This document shows, in pieces, positions 10,801-23,689 of a stretch of DNA of 64,000 nucleotides. Below the pieces are notes generated by a model, which searched no databases, was not told where the DNA came from, and worked only from the letters and a program-made list of their open reading frames with translations. Positions within the stretch are counted from its first letter, which is position 1. Each line of letters begins with the position of its first letter. This stretch comes from Polytrichum commune. Its lineage: Eukaryota; Streptophyta; Polytrichopsida; Polytrichales; Polytrichaceae. The stretch is from positions 29,468,527-29,532,526 of the forward strand of contig OX485808.1 of the NCBI GenBank assembly GCA_950295325.1, given 5' to 3'. Both the position numbers and the translations under genes were made by a program.

Positions 10801-13800
10801 GGCATGTCTAGCTCGATGTTTTGTTTTGTTGTTTGAGTTGCAACGACTTGGCCAACTTGTCATGGCGTGACAAGCAGTAGCGGTGGTGGTGATGGTGGTT
10901 CATAAGGGTTGACATGTGACTTGGGAGGGTAATGTTTGTCCATTTAAGGTATGCGCATCTCTTGTGGGCAATAGAAATGTCATAAATGATGTCCTATTTG
11001 GGTACATTGTCCATAATAGGTCCACACACCTTATGTGCATCCACTTTTCTTTTTCTTTTTTGTAGATGTTGGGTTTTTCTAATTCTAAACATTTTTAGAA
11101 TGTACAGGTGATGAGTTGAGTCCATTTTTTTATGGAATTTAAAGTAGACATGGTTATCTAATGTGGACAATTCCAACTCCACAAACATTTATTCCCATTG
11201 TATTTGAGGGTCGGAATTGTTTCGTTTAGTTAGCAATTAGAAACTACAAACACTTTCATTTCAAGGAGATGAGATGCAAAAATTTCACGAGGTCAAAGTG
11301 ATTTTTCCTTTATCCTTGAACAATTACATAGGTCTTCCCCAATATGCTCATTGTTGACTCTAAAACGATGTCTTTATTCTGAGCATATTGTCCAATGTCA
11401 TTGGAACACATGTCATTGAGGTGTCCGTTCATCACTCAAGCAATCATGCACATACCACTCGAATATAGGTGTCTTGTATTGGATGAATGTTTGGATTAAC
11501 CGTGTCTACCCTAGAAGACATGGATTTGGACACACTACAAATTGTGTAAAGGTAAATCTTGTACTCCATAATATTTGAATATATCATACATTTGTTTTTA
11601 GCAATTATTAATGTTTAATGACTCTCACAAAACATTCCATGGTGTTTTTGTTTGCTACAATTAACCACTTGAGTATTTGAGTTTAGAGTCTTGGAGTTGG
11701 AGGGCATTACAAGCATGGGTAGTGCATTATGAGCTAGTGGAATGCACACTTGGCATGTCCTCACCGTTAGAGTACGTTGCTCCATCTTTTATTTGTTGAA
11801 GAAAACTTCACATGAGGATTTAAGGAAACATAACAAGAAACTTAGGATTGTCATGTTGTTCAAGGGGATTTAGGATGGAAAATGTCATTGCAAGTTTGAA
11901 GATTTTGCCATCCAAAAATTTCAAGTGATTTCTTTTAAATAAATAAATTAAAAAAAAACAATTCGTACAAGATCGTGATGAATGAATGTCAATTAGATTA
12001 TAATGTTTTGCAATATAAGATATATGATCAAAGAATGTCATCTCAAAATCTTATCTACGTATGTAACTATATTCAAACTATATAAAACATTCACATGTGG
12101 CCTTTACCCTTTGAAGTAATCCTTGATAGTTATACAACCTCAATTGGTTATGCGATGTGCAGTGTGATGTTATAATTTTGCAAGTGTGATCAATATGAGT
12201 TGAGGAGGGTTCCAAATGTTGCGGTAGAGAACAAAGTTGCCTTTGGGCTATAGTTTTGGCTTCATTGAACAAAAAATCCAAGATCCAATAGAATTTGGAG
12301 AGGTGTGGCTTGGAACCACATGCAAAGGAGATTATTGTTTTTCACATGGAAAAAACCAATGGTGGTGAAAGCTCTATACACTAACCCTAATAGGCTCTTT
12401 TTGGGTGAATTACATCTTTGTGCAATCGGCATAAAGTCCCTAGAAACATTAGGACATGAACTTGAATTTGCCTTCAATCATGTGTATGTTGGTACCATAA
12501 AAATATGCACATAAATGTTGTTGGTACCAATATTCGATGACAAATCATGAAACACATGAGGCGCATCGGTAGTGGATTTCACCAGAGCACTAGAATAGCC
12601 TGGCACATCAATAGAAATAATGCATCCATTGCCTTGTTTAAGTGTTTCATAAGTTGTAAGCTCTTGTGCATGAACAACTACAAAGGTGATTTGTTTGCCA
12701 TCGAGGCTCAAACCTTATGCACTAGGACATCCTTGTCCACCGCGAGTGCCTCCAATCATTTAATTGATTTATGTAAAGCCCTTTCCTCATAGCCTTATCC
12801 TATACATAACTTTTATTTATCAATAAATGGTATGGAAAGAGGTGCATGTTAGATGGTTTGATAAAAACATTGATCGATTTTAATATTATTGTTTGTTTTG
12901 CTTGTTAGTTTTATGAAGTGTGAAGAGGGATGGACTAACAAGCCTAAATTGTCCCTAAATCCTAAACTCTATGATGGAGAGAGGGCCTTGGAAGAAGTCA
13001 CTCGTCCATACTCATTGGGCAGGTTGTAGGCGAGTTGCAATTAGTGGTTGGGTGGTCAATATATGACTTGATGGGCTTTGTTGTGTCCATGTGTTTGTGT
13101 ACTTGTTGATGTTGTTCAACTTGGGGAGTAATGCTAAATATATTTTTATCCTACATTGTTGTTGGCTTTTTACATGATTGATTTTGATTATGAAAGCCTA
13201 TATTTCTAAGAGCCAATTATTGAGGGTGTTGTTGAATCATCTATGACATTTTCAAATTGGATTGGTTTGCCATACGCTTGTCTAAATTGACCACAACACA
13301 CGGCATTCTTGATGCTTGGAATGTAAGGGCCTCAATTTTGGCTCTTACATTCTAGTGGTTACACATGTAGTTAAGTACCTACATGTGTTACGAATATATA
13401 CTATGTGTATTAGGGTGTATCCATGTATGTTGTAAAATATGTAAACTACACTTCAAATATACATCACAACTACCATGAAATAATAATAGCTTGATAGTTG
13501 TAGTTGAATCTAATACAAATAAGACAATAGCTTTCATGGCGTGTGGCATTGACAGAGGAATGGCATGACTAATTATACTTTGCAGTCCACCTATGAAAGC
13601 ACTAAGCCACCTCTACCCCCCATGACCATGCGGACATAGCCTAGAGGCGGTGATCGGACATTGCATGTTAGTGTAAAACACACATTGATGTTCCTTTTCA
13701 AATTTCTTTTATTTCCAATAAGACAATGTTTTGACACAAGTATGAATCCAATGGTGCGTGTTCTTCAAGAAGAGATGTTTTTGTATAGGATGCCTTCTTG

Positions 13801-16800
13801 AACTCAAGGAATTTAAAGTCCAAGACAAGAGCCCAAGACGAGGCCAAACCTCCTAGCTCTTTGGGCTCCAAAATATGTTGGCCAACCCAAAGTGTTGTTT
13901 GGCCGAAGTAAAACCAATACATTCATTACGTGTGTTACTTGGGAAGCTTGATCCAAAGCCCCCCCCCAACCACCACCACCCTAGTGACCTTTTTGGTTTG
14001 AATATGAAGGTTTTAAGTAGGACACGAGTGTGGGTACAAAGTTGAGCACTTACAAAACAACCCCGTGTGTATTGAATTTAGGAAAGTCCACGAGATTGAG
14101 GATTTTGAAGACCCAAGGCGGGAACCTAAGGTGCGGGTCCATATCCTCGGATAGCTTTGCACGAGGACACTTTCACAATGCAAGAAGGTCAAACCGGTTC
14201 CCTTTTGAAACAATAGGTATTCGAGATGTGGATTTCATAGTATAAAAGGGGTGCATTTACGAAGATCTACAAGGTCTACTACAACCTTGAGGAAGATTCT
14301 TAGAATTTCATGAGATCAACATGCAAATGGCTCGGCATGTGGTGGTTTCTATGACATAAAGAAATCAAATGAAACAAGTTACTTGTTGAATTGTGTGTGG
14401 GGGGGTTTCATGATGTTTATGCATTATCATCATGAAATGGACGATGCTTTTATATATCTATTTGGAAGGGTGCATTGTGGGATGGCAATGTGAGAATTGG
14501 ACATCTAAATGCCATTCAATAAGAATGGACGTGTTTTCAAAACCTAGACTTTTAGCTAACTCAAAAGTTCCATGAGCATATCTTTCAATGCATATTTCAA
14601 TATATCTAAACTTCAACTGAATCCTCGATTATTATGTGAATGTTATGTGAATGGTATTGAAATCTGATTGGTAGAGAATGAAGATCTTGTTCAAACATCT
14701 ATTTTGATAATAACATGTTGAAGATTTAAACCATTCCTAACAACACACCAATTCAACATGGATCAAGAAACACGAGCATTCCGATTAGATCCAATGGATA
14801 GCCTCGCTTTGGTGTTATAACGACAGAATAAGTTGAATCGTGATCAAGAGGAGAGTCTATAATGTCATGCTTTTTTTAAGCAATCCCTAGTTGTTCCTAA
14901 GACTTAAAGCCTTGCCCTAGGTAATTATAAATATCCATTTGAACTCACAATGTGTTAAGTTGTAGAACAATTTTTTAAGTGTATGCAATACACATGTGAG
15001 TTGAATGTCACGAAAGAATCACATAGCTAGTCCAACACAAAAGTTATTTGGAAAGTTGCGATCATACAATATCAAAGTCCAAGATAAATCACACCAAATT
15101 GTTCTTAATTAACATAACACTACACAACTCCTTCATTGCGTCCTGAGGGACCATGCATCACACTAACATAATTACTCTTTAATTACAAGATTCCCGTTTA
15201 TGAGAAGCACTTGGGTTGTGTATTATGAATTTTTCCCCAACAAGGGACCACAAGTTATATAAAATTAAAAAAATTTGAAAACCTCTTTATTTGGAAAAAA
15301 CCCATCATGTAGTTGCTTAATAATAATATGAAGATTTTAGATTGTTTGAATTACTGTAGACACGGGCCCACACATTTGTCTATATTTACTTAAATAGTCA
15401 TTGAAATCGACGGGCTCTCAACCAAACACTGTTCCCTTTCTAATTCTACTGAGCGTGTGAGGCTCGCTCTCCATGGAACACAATACAATAATAAAAAGGG
15501 TTGTAGTAAAGTTACTTACCTCAAACAAGTGGGCCTCACAACCAATCCACAAGACCACGAAACATTATCCATTTGGTGCCATGTAGGATTTCATGGGACT
15601 TCAAATCCATTCTATATGTGTTTCCGTGTTGGTCCCACGAGGGAAAATTTGAACTTGGGAGCATCCCCACATTTTTCCACCAATGCCAAATCATTAATCC
15701 CATTGGTCGTAGGCCCTCAACCCCTAGTATGAACGAGTACTAGGGTCTAGTTCTAGACTACAATATAAGAAGAAACAACTCCTCCTTGTCACCACGCGAT
15801 TGGCCAAACTTACAAATGACTAGGTAAATACTAACTCGAGCCTTTGTTAATTATGGGAAATAAAAGTCACACATCTACACTACTTATTGCACTTTGTATA
15901 TAGTATATAAGGGAAACTACACTAGACATCTTATTTAGTGAGGCCCACACTAATCATCATATTGACCTACAATAAATGTCTTGCAATCATTGGGTGGCAA
16001 CTAGAAAGGTTGTCACATGACACCTCAGCACTACATGACAAATCACGAAGACCATCATATGAATCACCATGGCACACTATACTAAATCATATTTTGAGTG
16101 TAGTGTTGGGGGGAAAATAAATAAGGCCAGCAATATTCAAGTAGTGTACACTAATATGTGCAAGTAGGTTGTCTTTCATGAATAGGTTGCCTCTTTACCC
16201 ATGCAAATTACTTCTGCTCATTGTTCATGGTTATTATTGCTCATTGCTCACATGGCATCATTCCCTTGTCCAAGTCACATGACAAAACATATAACTTTAT
16301 TTATTTATCCCTACAACAACCACTGCAATTTGTATTATTTGATTGTGGTAATAAATACTAAAAATAGTGTGGAATGCTGATGAATTCATGTGGGGCAACT
16401 GAATAGCACATATCGGTGTAGGACGGTCTATATCAAAGTCTAAGTAAGGGATAATTAGTGTACCTTCATGTATATAATGGGCGATAGTTAGTGCATGATA
16501 TACATTATTATTTGTGGTACTTAGTGTGGAGGAAAATGCATATGCATATTGGGGTTAGAAATCACATTCTTTGTATCAAGGAATCAATCGTAGAATGTTC
16601 AAACACTTGAAAAAAAATTTGCAATTGAAGAATGGGTCGTTATTGGGATCTACACTAAATCCCCAACGTCTCCAATTATGTTAGGAGGGACTAGTATGGT
16701 CCACACTAAAATTCCACTGCAAGAAATTAGTGTAGTCCATACCAAATCCCTTGGATACTTGTAGAAAACCTTGCTCAAATTACTTTCAAGACATTAACTT

Positions 16801-17340
16801 AGGCTACCTTAGTACCGTACTTAGGCCATTCAGACAAGCTTAATTAAATTAATTATTAACGGTAGACCCATCCCAGCCATTCCATGCCTCACTTGATATC
16901 CTGATTAAGGCCCTCGAGGTCCCAATCCTCGGCCTTTGAGATCTCCAGTATTCCATGTCCTGATCGAGGTTCCCATTATCCGATCCGAGGTCCTATTATA
17001 TGACAAACCTATAGATCCGTATACTCCAACATTGACTCATGCCCTGCTCACACCAAACTTTCCGTCCGGTTCTAGCTGTGAAATTGTTGGGGATTATGTT
17101 CAGAAAGAGATGTTGGCCCACCATTTTTCACACTATTATAACCGGAGATGCTGATGGATGGTGCCAAAAGTGGCTGGTGTGATCGGCCCCTCGGTGACAC
17201 TCTGAAACATATCAGTTAGAGTTTTAAGTATTTTTGCATGTACAAAACCTACAAGGACGACGAAACATGAGTCAAAACAATGTTGAATGAAACATTGATT
17301 GTATGTTGAATTAACATTGTAAAGGTGTGTATTATAACAT
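10800..17340. other. AT-rich intergenic region with repeat fragments
   Basis: No gene with recognisable domains is visible here. A reverse fragment of family A lies at about 11270-11480. Segments near 15530-15730 and 16900-17000 share phrases with 31300-31450, 53400-53660 and 18350-18510, such as GCCATGTAGGAT and CGAGGTCCC, and so look like old dispersed repeats. The short open frames across this stretch have no domain similarity I recognise. Confidence 0.6.
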
Positions 17341-17356
17341 GAAGAGTAAGTAACAA

Positions 17357-17665
17357 CACTAGAGTTATCCTTTGACTCGATAGAACTTTCCATAAGGAGT
17401 TGGTCCCTTACAATATTCATTGGTTGTTTTGCATACACTATCAATAGTTTGTTGCCATCGTGGTGCATGCTTGAAGGTAGTGTTTGAATTTAAACGAAGA
17501 GTGGCCTATTTCAATTCATTTAATGCCTCTTGGCATGCATGAAATGATATTTCAAATTTTTTTGGGGTTCAAACATCTACATTGTCTCCAAGCATGCACC
17601 AAAAACCTCACCAATCATGGAAAGTTTTGTTTGCAAAAAAACCAACTCTTGATAAGAAATCATGT
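17357..17665. mobile_element. Family B foldback MITE, copy 2
   Basis: The left end reads CACTAGAGTTATCCTTTGAC followed by GGAGTTGGTCCC and CATTGGTTGTTTTGCATAC. The right side keeps AAGCATGCACCAAAAACCTC and CCAACTCTTGA but the outer right arm is decayed. Internal sequence matches the copies at 3120, 41485 and 63243. Confidence 0.75.
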
Positions 17666-17959
17666 TGGAGGTGGGTTGAGATTCGAGTTTGGGTCCACAA
17701 AAGACCGGATTCTAAACATGTTTCTCAACCTTGCTTTCGAAGTCCATATTGGACCCAAGCTCAAAGATTGATTTCTTGGACTCAGGAGCAATATTTTATT
17801 GAGCGGGGATGGTTTATAATTGGAGGAATGTGATGCCACATCAACACCACTTCACTTTTCATACCTGGGGCCCATACCCTAGTAAACTCTCGGGATCCAA
17901 AATATTGCTTGACCAATAAGATGCCTTGGTTTGAAGTTTCTTTGGTATTGGACTCTAGT

Positions 17960-18310
17960 GTAAGATATGCGATTGTTATTCAATTAGTTTTCTTAATTGA
18001 ACACTTACATTTGATTGGTGTGTGGGCAGGTGAAGATTGAAGATCAAACTCCATAAAGACCCCTAATTAAAAGAGATTTGACTATGTCCTCGTATTTTAT
18101 CAACTACTCCACACTCAATAGCAAACACAATCTAGAGGACTTATGTATCTAGTTACAAAAATCAACAAACATACACTTCTGATAATCATAACTAAATCAT
18201 TGGAGGCCCTATTTTCAATCCGTTTTTTTGCTAAAGCAACACAAGTTTCATTGTGTAAATCTAATGGATAGAATTCGGAGAAGACGAAAACCGAACCGCT
18301 CAACATCCAT
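17960..18310 (+). mobile_element. Dispersed family C element, copy 1
   Basis: This AT-rich segment recurs in the same orientation at 28940-29275 and reversed at 41826-42125 and 45600-45905. Shared blocks include CAACTACTCCACACTCAATA, AATCATAACTAAATCA, GCAACACAAGTTTCATTGTG and AATCTAATGG. Its left edge, ACATTTGATTGGTGTGTGG, resembles the left part of family A, so the two families may share an end. No coding capacity is visible. Confidence 0.7.
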
Positions 18311-18349
18311 GCACCTTAAAACTACCCTAAGTGTTAGTCACTTTGCATT

Positions 18350-19481
18350 TTGAGATGTACTCCAAGGATCGCCATTCCGTATCCCTATCAAGGTCCCTCC
18401 ACATACGATCTGAGGTCCCAATGCTATGAGAACCTGCAATTCGCGTCCCGATAGAGGTCCCCATTATCTGGTTCGAGGTCCCCATTATCTGGTTCGAGGT
18501 CCCCATCTCCTGGCTGAGGCAGGCGAGAGAGACAGAGAGAGAAGAGAGAGAGAGAAGAGAGAGAAGAGAGAGCGAGTTATGGCGGAATCCGCTACCATAA
18601 TCTCATCACTCTTCTCTCGAGACTCTTTTGCGCCGTCTTTAGCTCGCCTTTCAATAATCGCAATGCTCACAGACCGGTGAAGAATTGCTCATTTTTGGCC
18701 CGTTTTCTCGGGCTATGTAACCGTGATTTCTGTAAGCTTGGGTTTCAACCTTGTCGAGGTCGTTCGAGGCTGTTCTCTTATGTATTTAGCTTAACTGCTT
18801 GTGCTTGGATTGAGGATTTCGATATTCTGTTTCGAGAACACGTTTCTGTGGGTTAGGTATTTGGGGCTGGAGGTTTTTATTGGGATTTTATTTATTTATT
18901 TATTTATTTATCATTTTCAAGGGAGATTTTTTGGAGCTACATCATCGAGTGTGGGTTTGGAAACTTGGACGTGGGGAATTCGGCTCGGATTTTTACGAGT
19001 TTTCTTTTCTGCTGTTACGAGATTTCATCGGTGTGGGGGACGGGTGTCTTTACTGGGGCCATAATTTTGTATCTCCTATTTAAAAAATTGGATGAGAAGA
19101 ATGTTTGGATGCATATAGAACCATCTCGATGGTGAAGAAGGTGGGGGTAGTTTGTGTAAATTATTGATCTTGACGGTGTGCTTGTTGAGTTTATCAGTTA
19201 GTCTTGGTGGAGATTATGAGGGTTTAAGGGTTAAGGGTTTAAGCGATTGCTTAGACTCCATTCAAAAAGTTCTGAGCATTATCTGAAGAGAGTTAAATGT
19301 TTAGGTGTGTTTAAGTAGAATCATCTCGATGGTGAAGAAGGTTGGGGTAGCTTGTGTGGGTTGATCTTGACGGTTAGTGTGTTGAGTTTTTAAGTTAATC
19401 TTGGTGGAGATAGGGTTTAGGGTTTAGGGTTTAGGGTTTAAGGTTTAAGGTTTGAGGGGTTTGGTACACTCTGAATCGGGG
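18350..19481 (+). promoter_or_regulatory. Promoter and 5' leader of the MYND/PDCD2 gene
   Basis: The stretch contains a direct repeat of ATTATCTGGTTCGAGGTCCC (18466-18506), a GAGA-rich tract (18525-18577), a possible upstream open frame of 33 codons beginning at 18579, and an AT-rich TTTATTTATT tract (18887-18911). Two leader units (about 19105-19310 and 19315-19440) are tandem duplicates sharing ATCTCGATGGTGAAGAAGG and GATCTTGACGGT. TTTAGGG repeats close the leader. The transcription start was not determined. Confidence 0.55.
19412..19455 (+). promoter_or_regulatory. Telomere-like (TTTAGGG)n tract, a telo-box, before the PDCD2 start codon
   Basis: About four TTTAGGG units, followed by degenerate TTTAAGG units, lie 27 bases before the start codon. 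In plants, short telo-boxes (AAACCCTAA) upstream of or in leaders of ribosomal-protein and ribosome-assembly genes are a known regulatory feature. That fits the proposed role of the downstream gene. A second short tract lies at 21356-21374, after its decayed copy. Confidence 0.7.
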
Positions 19482-20807
19482 ATGGGGAAATTGGAAGAGG
19501 TGGAACAGCAGGAGGAAGGGGAACAGGGGGAGGAGCTCGTGAACCGGGTCTCCGACCTTCATGTGAACGATGTGGTGGAACCCGACGTTGGGGAAATAGA
19601 AGAAGACGAGGCAGATGAAGTGTTGGTAGGATTAGGGTTTGTGCAGCCGGTTGAGTATTCATGGAAGGTTTTGCGACAGCATTTTCCGAGCAAAGTGGGT
19701 GGATGTCCAGCGTGGTTGGCACCGATTAACATCCCCTGCGGAGCTCAAAGCACATGTGGAATCTGTGACAGCCCACTTCAGTTTTTGTTGCAGGTTTACG
19801 CCCCTGTGGATGAACAGGACGATGCGTTTCATCGAACCATGTATGTTTTCATATGCCCTAACTTGGCATGCCTGCAACAAGACCAACATCATCAATCCAA
19901 GCATCAGCAACCATCTTCATCATCATCAGAGAAAATCTGTCGGAGTGTGAAAGTCTTCCGCAGCCAATTGCCTCGCACGAATTCCTTCTACTCCTTTAAC
20001 CCTCCCATAGGTGAGGACGATTTGCCCAGTTGCGAGGGATCCCCGTTGTGCACTTGGTGTGGGACGTGGAAGGGACTCAAAGCATGTGCTGCCTGCAAAC
20101 AAGCCCGGTATTGCTCGCGAAACCACCAAGTGGAGCATTGGCGGGGTGGCCACAGTGGGTTTTGTCGACAGGTTCAAGCTGCGAGGAAAGAAAGCGGTGT
20201 GAATGACTCTTTATCCAACAAGCAGGACGATGCGAACGACTTCTCCGCCGCGGCCATTGGACCTGTGAGTGATAAGTTGTGGCCAGAGCTGGAGCTTCTT
20301 GTAGACGAGGAGGACAATTATGCAGCGGATGTGGATGGAACCATGGGTACATTGAATAATGAATCATTGTCGAGGAGTAAGGCACATGTGCTCTTGGAGG
20401 ATTATGAGAGGCGACGCAAAGATGGTGAGGAATTCACGGCCATGGACATGCAAGATGTACAGGAAGCATCGCAAGAGTTGCAACAGTGGGCAACTTTTCA
20501 AGCAAGGATTGCTAGAGCGCCAGCACAGGTGCTAAGGTACTGTCGGTCCATAGACGCAAAGCCCTTGTGGCCTTTGCTGGAAGGGCAGCCGAAGAATGGC
20601 CACATTCCTCCATGCCTTCATTGTGGAAGCCCCCGGACGTTTGAGCTCCAAATCTTGCCCCAACTTCTTTACTTTCTGCAAGTTAAGAATGAGCCGAGCT
20701 CTCTCGACTGGGCCACAATCGCCATATATTCGTGTGAAAAGTCGTGTGCCGAGGGAGTTAGTAAGGGATATGCGGAGGAATTTGCTTGGGTTCAGTTGCA
20801 GGGGTGA
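19482..20807 (+). CDS. MYND-finger PDCD2-family protein (TSR4-type chaperone)
   Basis: This intronless gene encodes 441 residues. The first ATG in frame is at 19482, and the open frame upstream has only a TTG. The PDCD2 family (yeast Tsr4, fly Zfrp8) comprises cytosolic chaperones that bind nascent ribosomal protein uS5 (Rps2) during 40S assembly. The sequence shows an acidic N-terminus, a CGICDSPLQFLLQVYAP zinc-binding segment (about 92-106) with a paired CPNLAC, and a MYND finger (about 190-228) with the spacing CTWC, CAAC, YC, H-W, H-C. A PDCD2 C-terminal domain (about 300-441) has PLWPLLEGQP, PPCLHCGSP and YSCEKSC. Family assignment is firm; the uS5 role is inferred from other eukaryotes. 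A decayed C-terminal copy follows immediately. Confidence 0.95.
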   Translation: MGKLEEVEQQEEGEQGEELVNRVSDLHVNDVVEPDVGEIEEDEADEVLVGLGFVQPVEYSWKVLRQHFPSKVGGCPAWLAPINIPCGAQSTCGICDSPLQFLLQVYAPVDEQDDAFHRTMYVFICPNLACLQQDQHHQSKHQQPSSSSSEKICRSVKVFRSQLPRTNSFYSFNPPIGEDDLPSCEGSPLCTWCGTWKGLKACAACKQARYCSRNHQVEHWRGGHSGFCRQVQAARKESGVNDSLSNKQDDANDFSAAAIGPVSDKLWPELELLVDEEDNYAADVDGTMGTLNNESLSRSKAHVLLEDYERRRKDGEEFTAMDMQDVQEASQELQQWATFQARIARAPAQVLRYCRSIDAKPLWPLLEGQPKNGHIPPCLHCGSPRTFELQILPQLLYFLQVKNEPSSLDWATIAIYSCEKSCAEGVSKGYAEEFAWVQLQG

Positions 20808-20824
20808 AATGCGGACGCCAAGGT

Positions 20825-21342
20825 TTTAGGGTTTGGATCTTCTTGTAGACAAGGAGGAGGATTATGTAGCTGATGTTGATGGAAACATGGGTTTGGTGAA
20901 TAATGACTTGTCACTGAGTATTAAGGCACATGCGCTCTTGGAGGATTATGAGAGACGGTGTAAAGATGGTGAGGAACTCATGGCGCGGACATGCAAGATG
21001 TGCAGGAAGCATCTGAAGAGTTTGGACAGTGAGCAGCTTTCCTAGCAAGGTTTGCAAGGGTGTCAGCACAGGTGCTAAGTTACAGTTGTTCTTTTGATGT
21101 AAACCCCTTGTGGCCGTTGCTGGAAGGGCAGCGGAAGAATGTCCACATTCCTCCATGCCTTCATTGTGGAAGCCCCGTGATGTTTGAACTGCAAATCCTG
21201 CATTAACTTCCTGCAAGTGAAGAATGAGCTGAGCTCTCTTGACTGGGTCACAAGCGCTGTATATTCATGTGAGAAGTCATGTACTGCGGGATATAGTAAG
21301 GGATATGCAGAGGAGTTTGCTTGCAATCAGTTGCAGGGTTGA
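20825..21342 (+). pseudogene. Decayed tandem copy of the PDCD2 gene C-terminal half
   Basis: This matches the parent from about 20290 to its stop. It begins with a block translating as LLVDKEEDYVADVDGNMG (parent LLVDEEDNYAADVDGTMG), continues through ALLEDYERRCKDGEEL, and ends at the GTTGCAGGGT(TGA) stop context. A frame break and deletion occur near 20975-21045, and a second deletion removes part of the LPQLLYFLQV region near 21200. It lacks the MYND finger and start. It starts only 18 bases after the parent's stop codon, so it may sit in the parent's 3' UTR. Confidence 0.93.
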
Positions 21343-22194
21343 GATGTGGAAGCTAAGGGTTTAGGGTTTAGGGCTTGAAGTTATCATTTAGGGTTTAAAC
21401 TTAGTTTAGTTTATTGTGATTAGTAAAGCTATTGAAGGATGTGATTGGAATTATGAATTCCAGCTCAGCATCTTTGCCCCTGTCCATTCCCTGGAGTCAA
21501 AGCAGACACTTCAGAGCCAAAACGTATTACTTCGATGGTGAAGTAGTGCTGGTGATATGCATACTGAATGTATCCCTAATCAGTGACGCTTGAGGTATAT
21601 CCGTCAATTTTCCATGGTCCTAGAGGGGCCAGGTGCTGGTAGTTCATCTCCACACAGTTTCTAGTGGAAGTTTTATTCTGAAGCTGGACCTAGTGGAAGT
21701 ATTCTCAGAGGCGCAGTAGTCCTAGTCAAGGCGTGAAGAGATGTGGCAAGTTGTTGTTTTTGTCTTTAGTCGGTTCACAAACTGTGTATGTTTCACTCCC
21801 CTACTTAGGAATCCTTATTGTGGTCCTCATCAAGCTGACCTTGGCCGAGTGATTGTGCAGTAAATCCTGATTGCTATTGCAAGGATACACTGAAGAACTC
21901 ACTTTGCAAATTTCTTCAATGTAAGCAACCAAGTGATACAACTTGGAGTAGTTGGAAGAGAAGTCCTCCTGTGTCTTATTGCATGAAGTGCATTCTTTTA
22001 GTGCAGTTAACTCCTTACTTAACTTTCTCTGGTAGTCATTGTGGTCTGCCTCATGTTGGTTGCTGCTTGCTTTATCAGCAATGTTTTTTGCTCTGTATTT
22101 AATAATTGCCAGATGTGATTGAGCATAATTAGTGAAAACAAATTCTGAAATCTAGCTGAAGGCATCAAAATTGTATGTGCATCAGCATAAGGTA

Positions 22195-22560
22195 GACAGC
22201 CCTTATTTGGTTACTTTCTTAATAGGACACCTAGATTTGAGTGGTATGTGGTTTGGTGTGGCTCCAAGAATCGATACCAAAAAGAAGTGTTTAAAAGGAA
22301 TTGGACTGCATGCTCAAAATATGATAACCATCCTAGGCTTGATAGCCACATAACTGGGAGGGCCTATATGACCATTTAATGAGCACATGATTTTCACTTT
22401 GATTGTGAATATGATACTCATATGAGCTCTGACATTATGAGGAAAGTGACTATGACCTCAATTTGGATTTGCTGACCATCTTTGCACTGATTGTGTGTTT
22501 CATATCTTAGGAGAAGTGGGCTAGTAGGAAAAAGTAATTATTAAAGATCTTAGCTGAAGC
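22195..22560 (+). mobile_element. Dispersed family A element, copy 2
   Basis: This forward copy contains the family blocks TTGGACTGCATGCTCAAAAT, ATGACCATTTAATGAGCACA and GAGAAGTGGGCTAGTAGGAA. Flanking sequence at 21380-22190 and 22560-23430 shows no gene. From 22790 to 23170 it is AT-rich with recurring AAGTGTCA and GTGACACTA motifs, suggestive of an old foldback element. Confidence 0.75.
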
Positions 22561-23689
22561 ATTACTTGTCTAGCTTCCTAGGTTGCTACATTGACACATT
22601 AGGTTATATGAAGTTTGATACAGTAATCAGGACAAACCAATCTTGGTATAGGAATGAGTCCTATGTGTCCTGGTGAGGAAGATGCCTCAGGCAAGAATCT
22701 TCTATCATATTTGTTATAGCTATCAAAAATCATAGTCTTGTCAAGTTGAAGGTGTCCTGTGAAACTAGACTTTCTCATCAATTATGACAATGCATGATAT
22801 TTTTATCTTTTAGTATACAAAAAGATATTATTAAGCATACTTATGGCAAGTGTCATGTGTATAAATTTTAATATGCAAAAGAAAGACATTATTGAGCTTA
22901 TTAATGCCAAGTGTTATTTGTGTACACTTTAGTCAATATGTAGACCATTGTGTAACATAGGCATACACCTCATAACACTATTGAACATACTCATGCCAAG
23001 ATATTACTATATTAGTAAGTGCACTTGAACATCAAGTGTCACAAGGTGACACTAATGAAGTTATTGATCATTAGTGTAACCTAGCATATGCCTCAAAATA
23101 GGGTAAGTGACACTATTACACATGTGACAATAAATACCATAAACAATGTAGTTTTAACAAAATCCTTCAAAATGTCACCAGAATCTCAGCATGTGCAACT
23201 CAGAATCAGATGCAGAGGAGATTGCTGTTTTTTCACATGGAAAAATCCAATGATGGTGAAGAACTATCTGCAACTAATCCTAGTAGGAGCTTTTGGGCGC
23301 CTCGCAGGAGCTCCACTTCCACATGATAGGTTCCTCCTTCCCAGTGTCCAGGGTATTTGGGGCAAAATCAGTCGAGATCCAAGTGTTACCAAAGTCCAAC
23401 TGGTTACATGTTGATATCTTTTGGTTATTCTTTGATAATTTAAGGTACATTCTATATATTCCTCTAAAATGATCGGGGATTTGCCTAAAGTCCTGAACTT
23501 GAAACGGTTTTTCTCAAACTCAACCGGCTCATCTGTAACTACAGGTCGGATCTCCCTGTTCGTAGCTCCTTCCTCATTGGACAAAATTCAACTTGATCGA
23601 CTGGATTTTCCACGCCAGGGGTGCGCAACCGCCATCCCTACTCCGACAACAGCTTGAGACAATGACCTGCTTACAAAACCTTTGTCGAA

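Noticed and set aside
18579-18680. Short frame starting MAESATIISS as a separate gene or first exon
   Set aside because: It ends in a stop after 33 codons without a convincing donor in phase with the PDCD2 gene; it is at most an upstream open frame.
19412-19455. TTTAGGG run as a chromosome end or telomere scar
   Set aside because: There are only a few units and they lie in a gene leader; a telo-box is a simpler reading.
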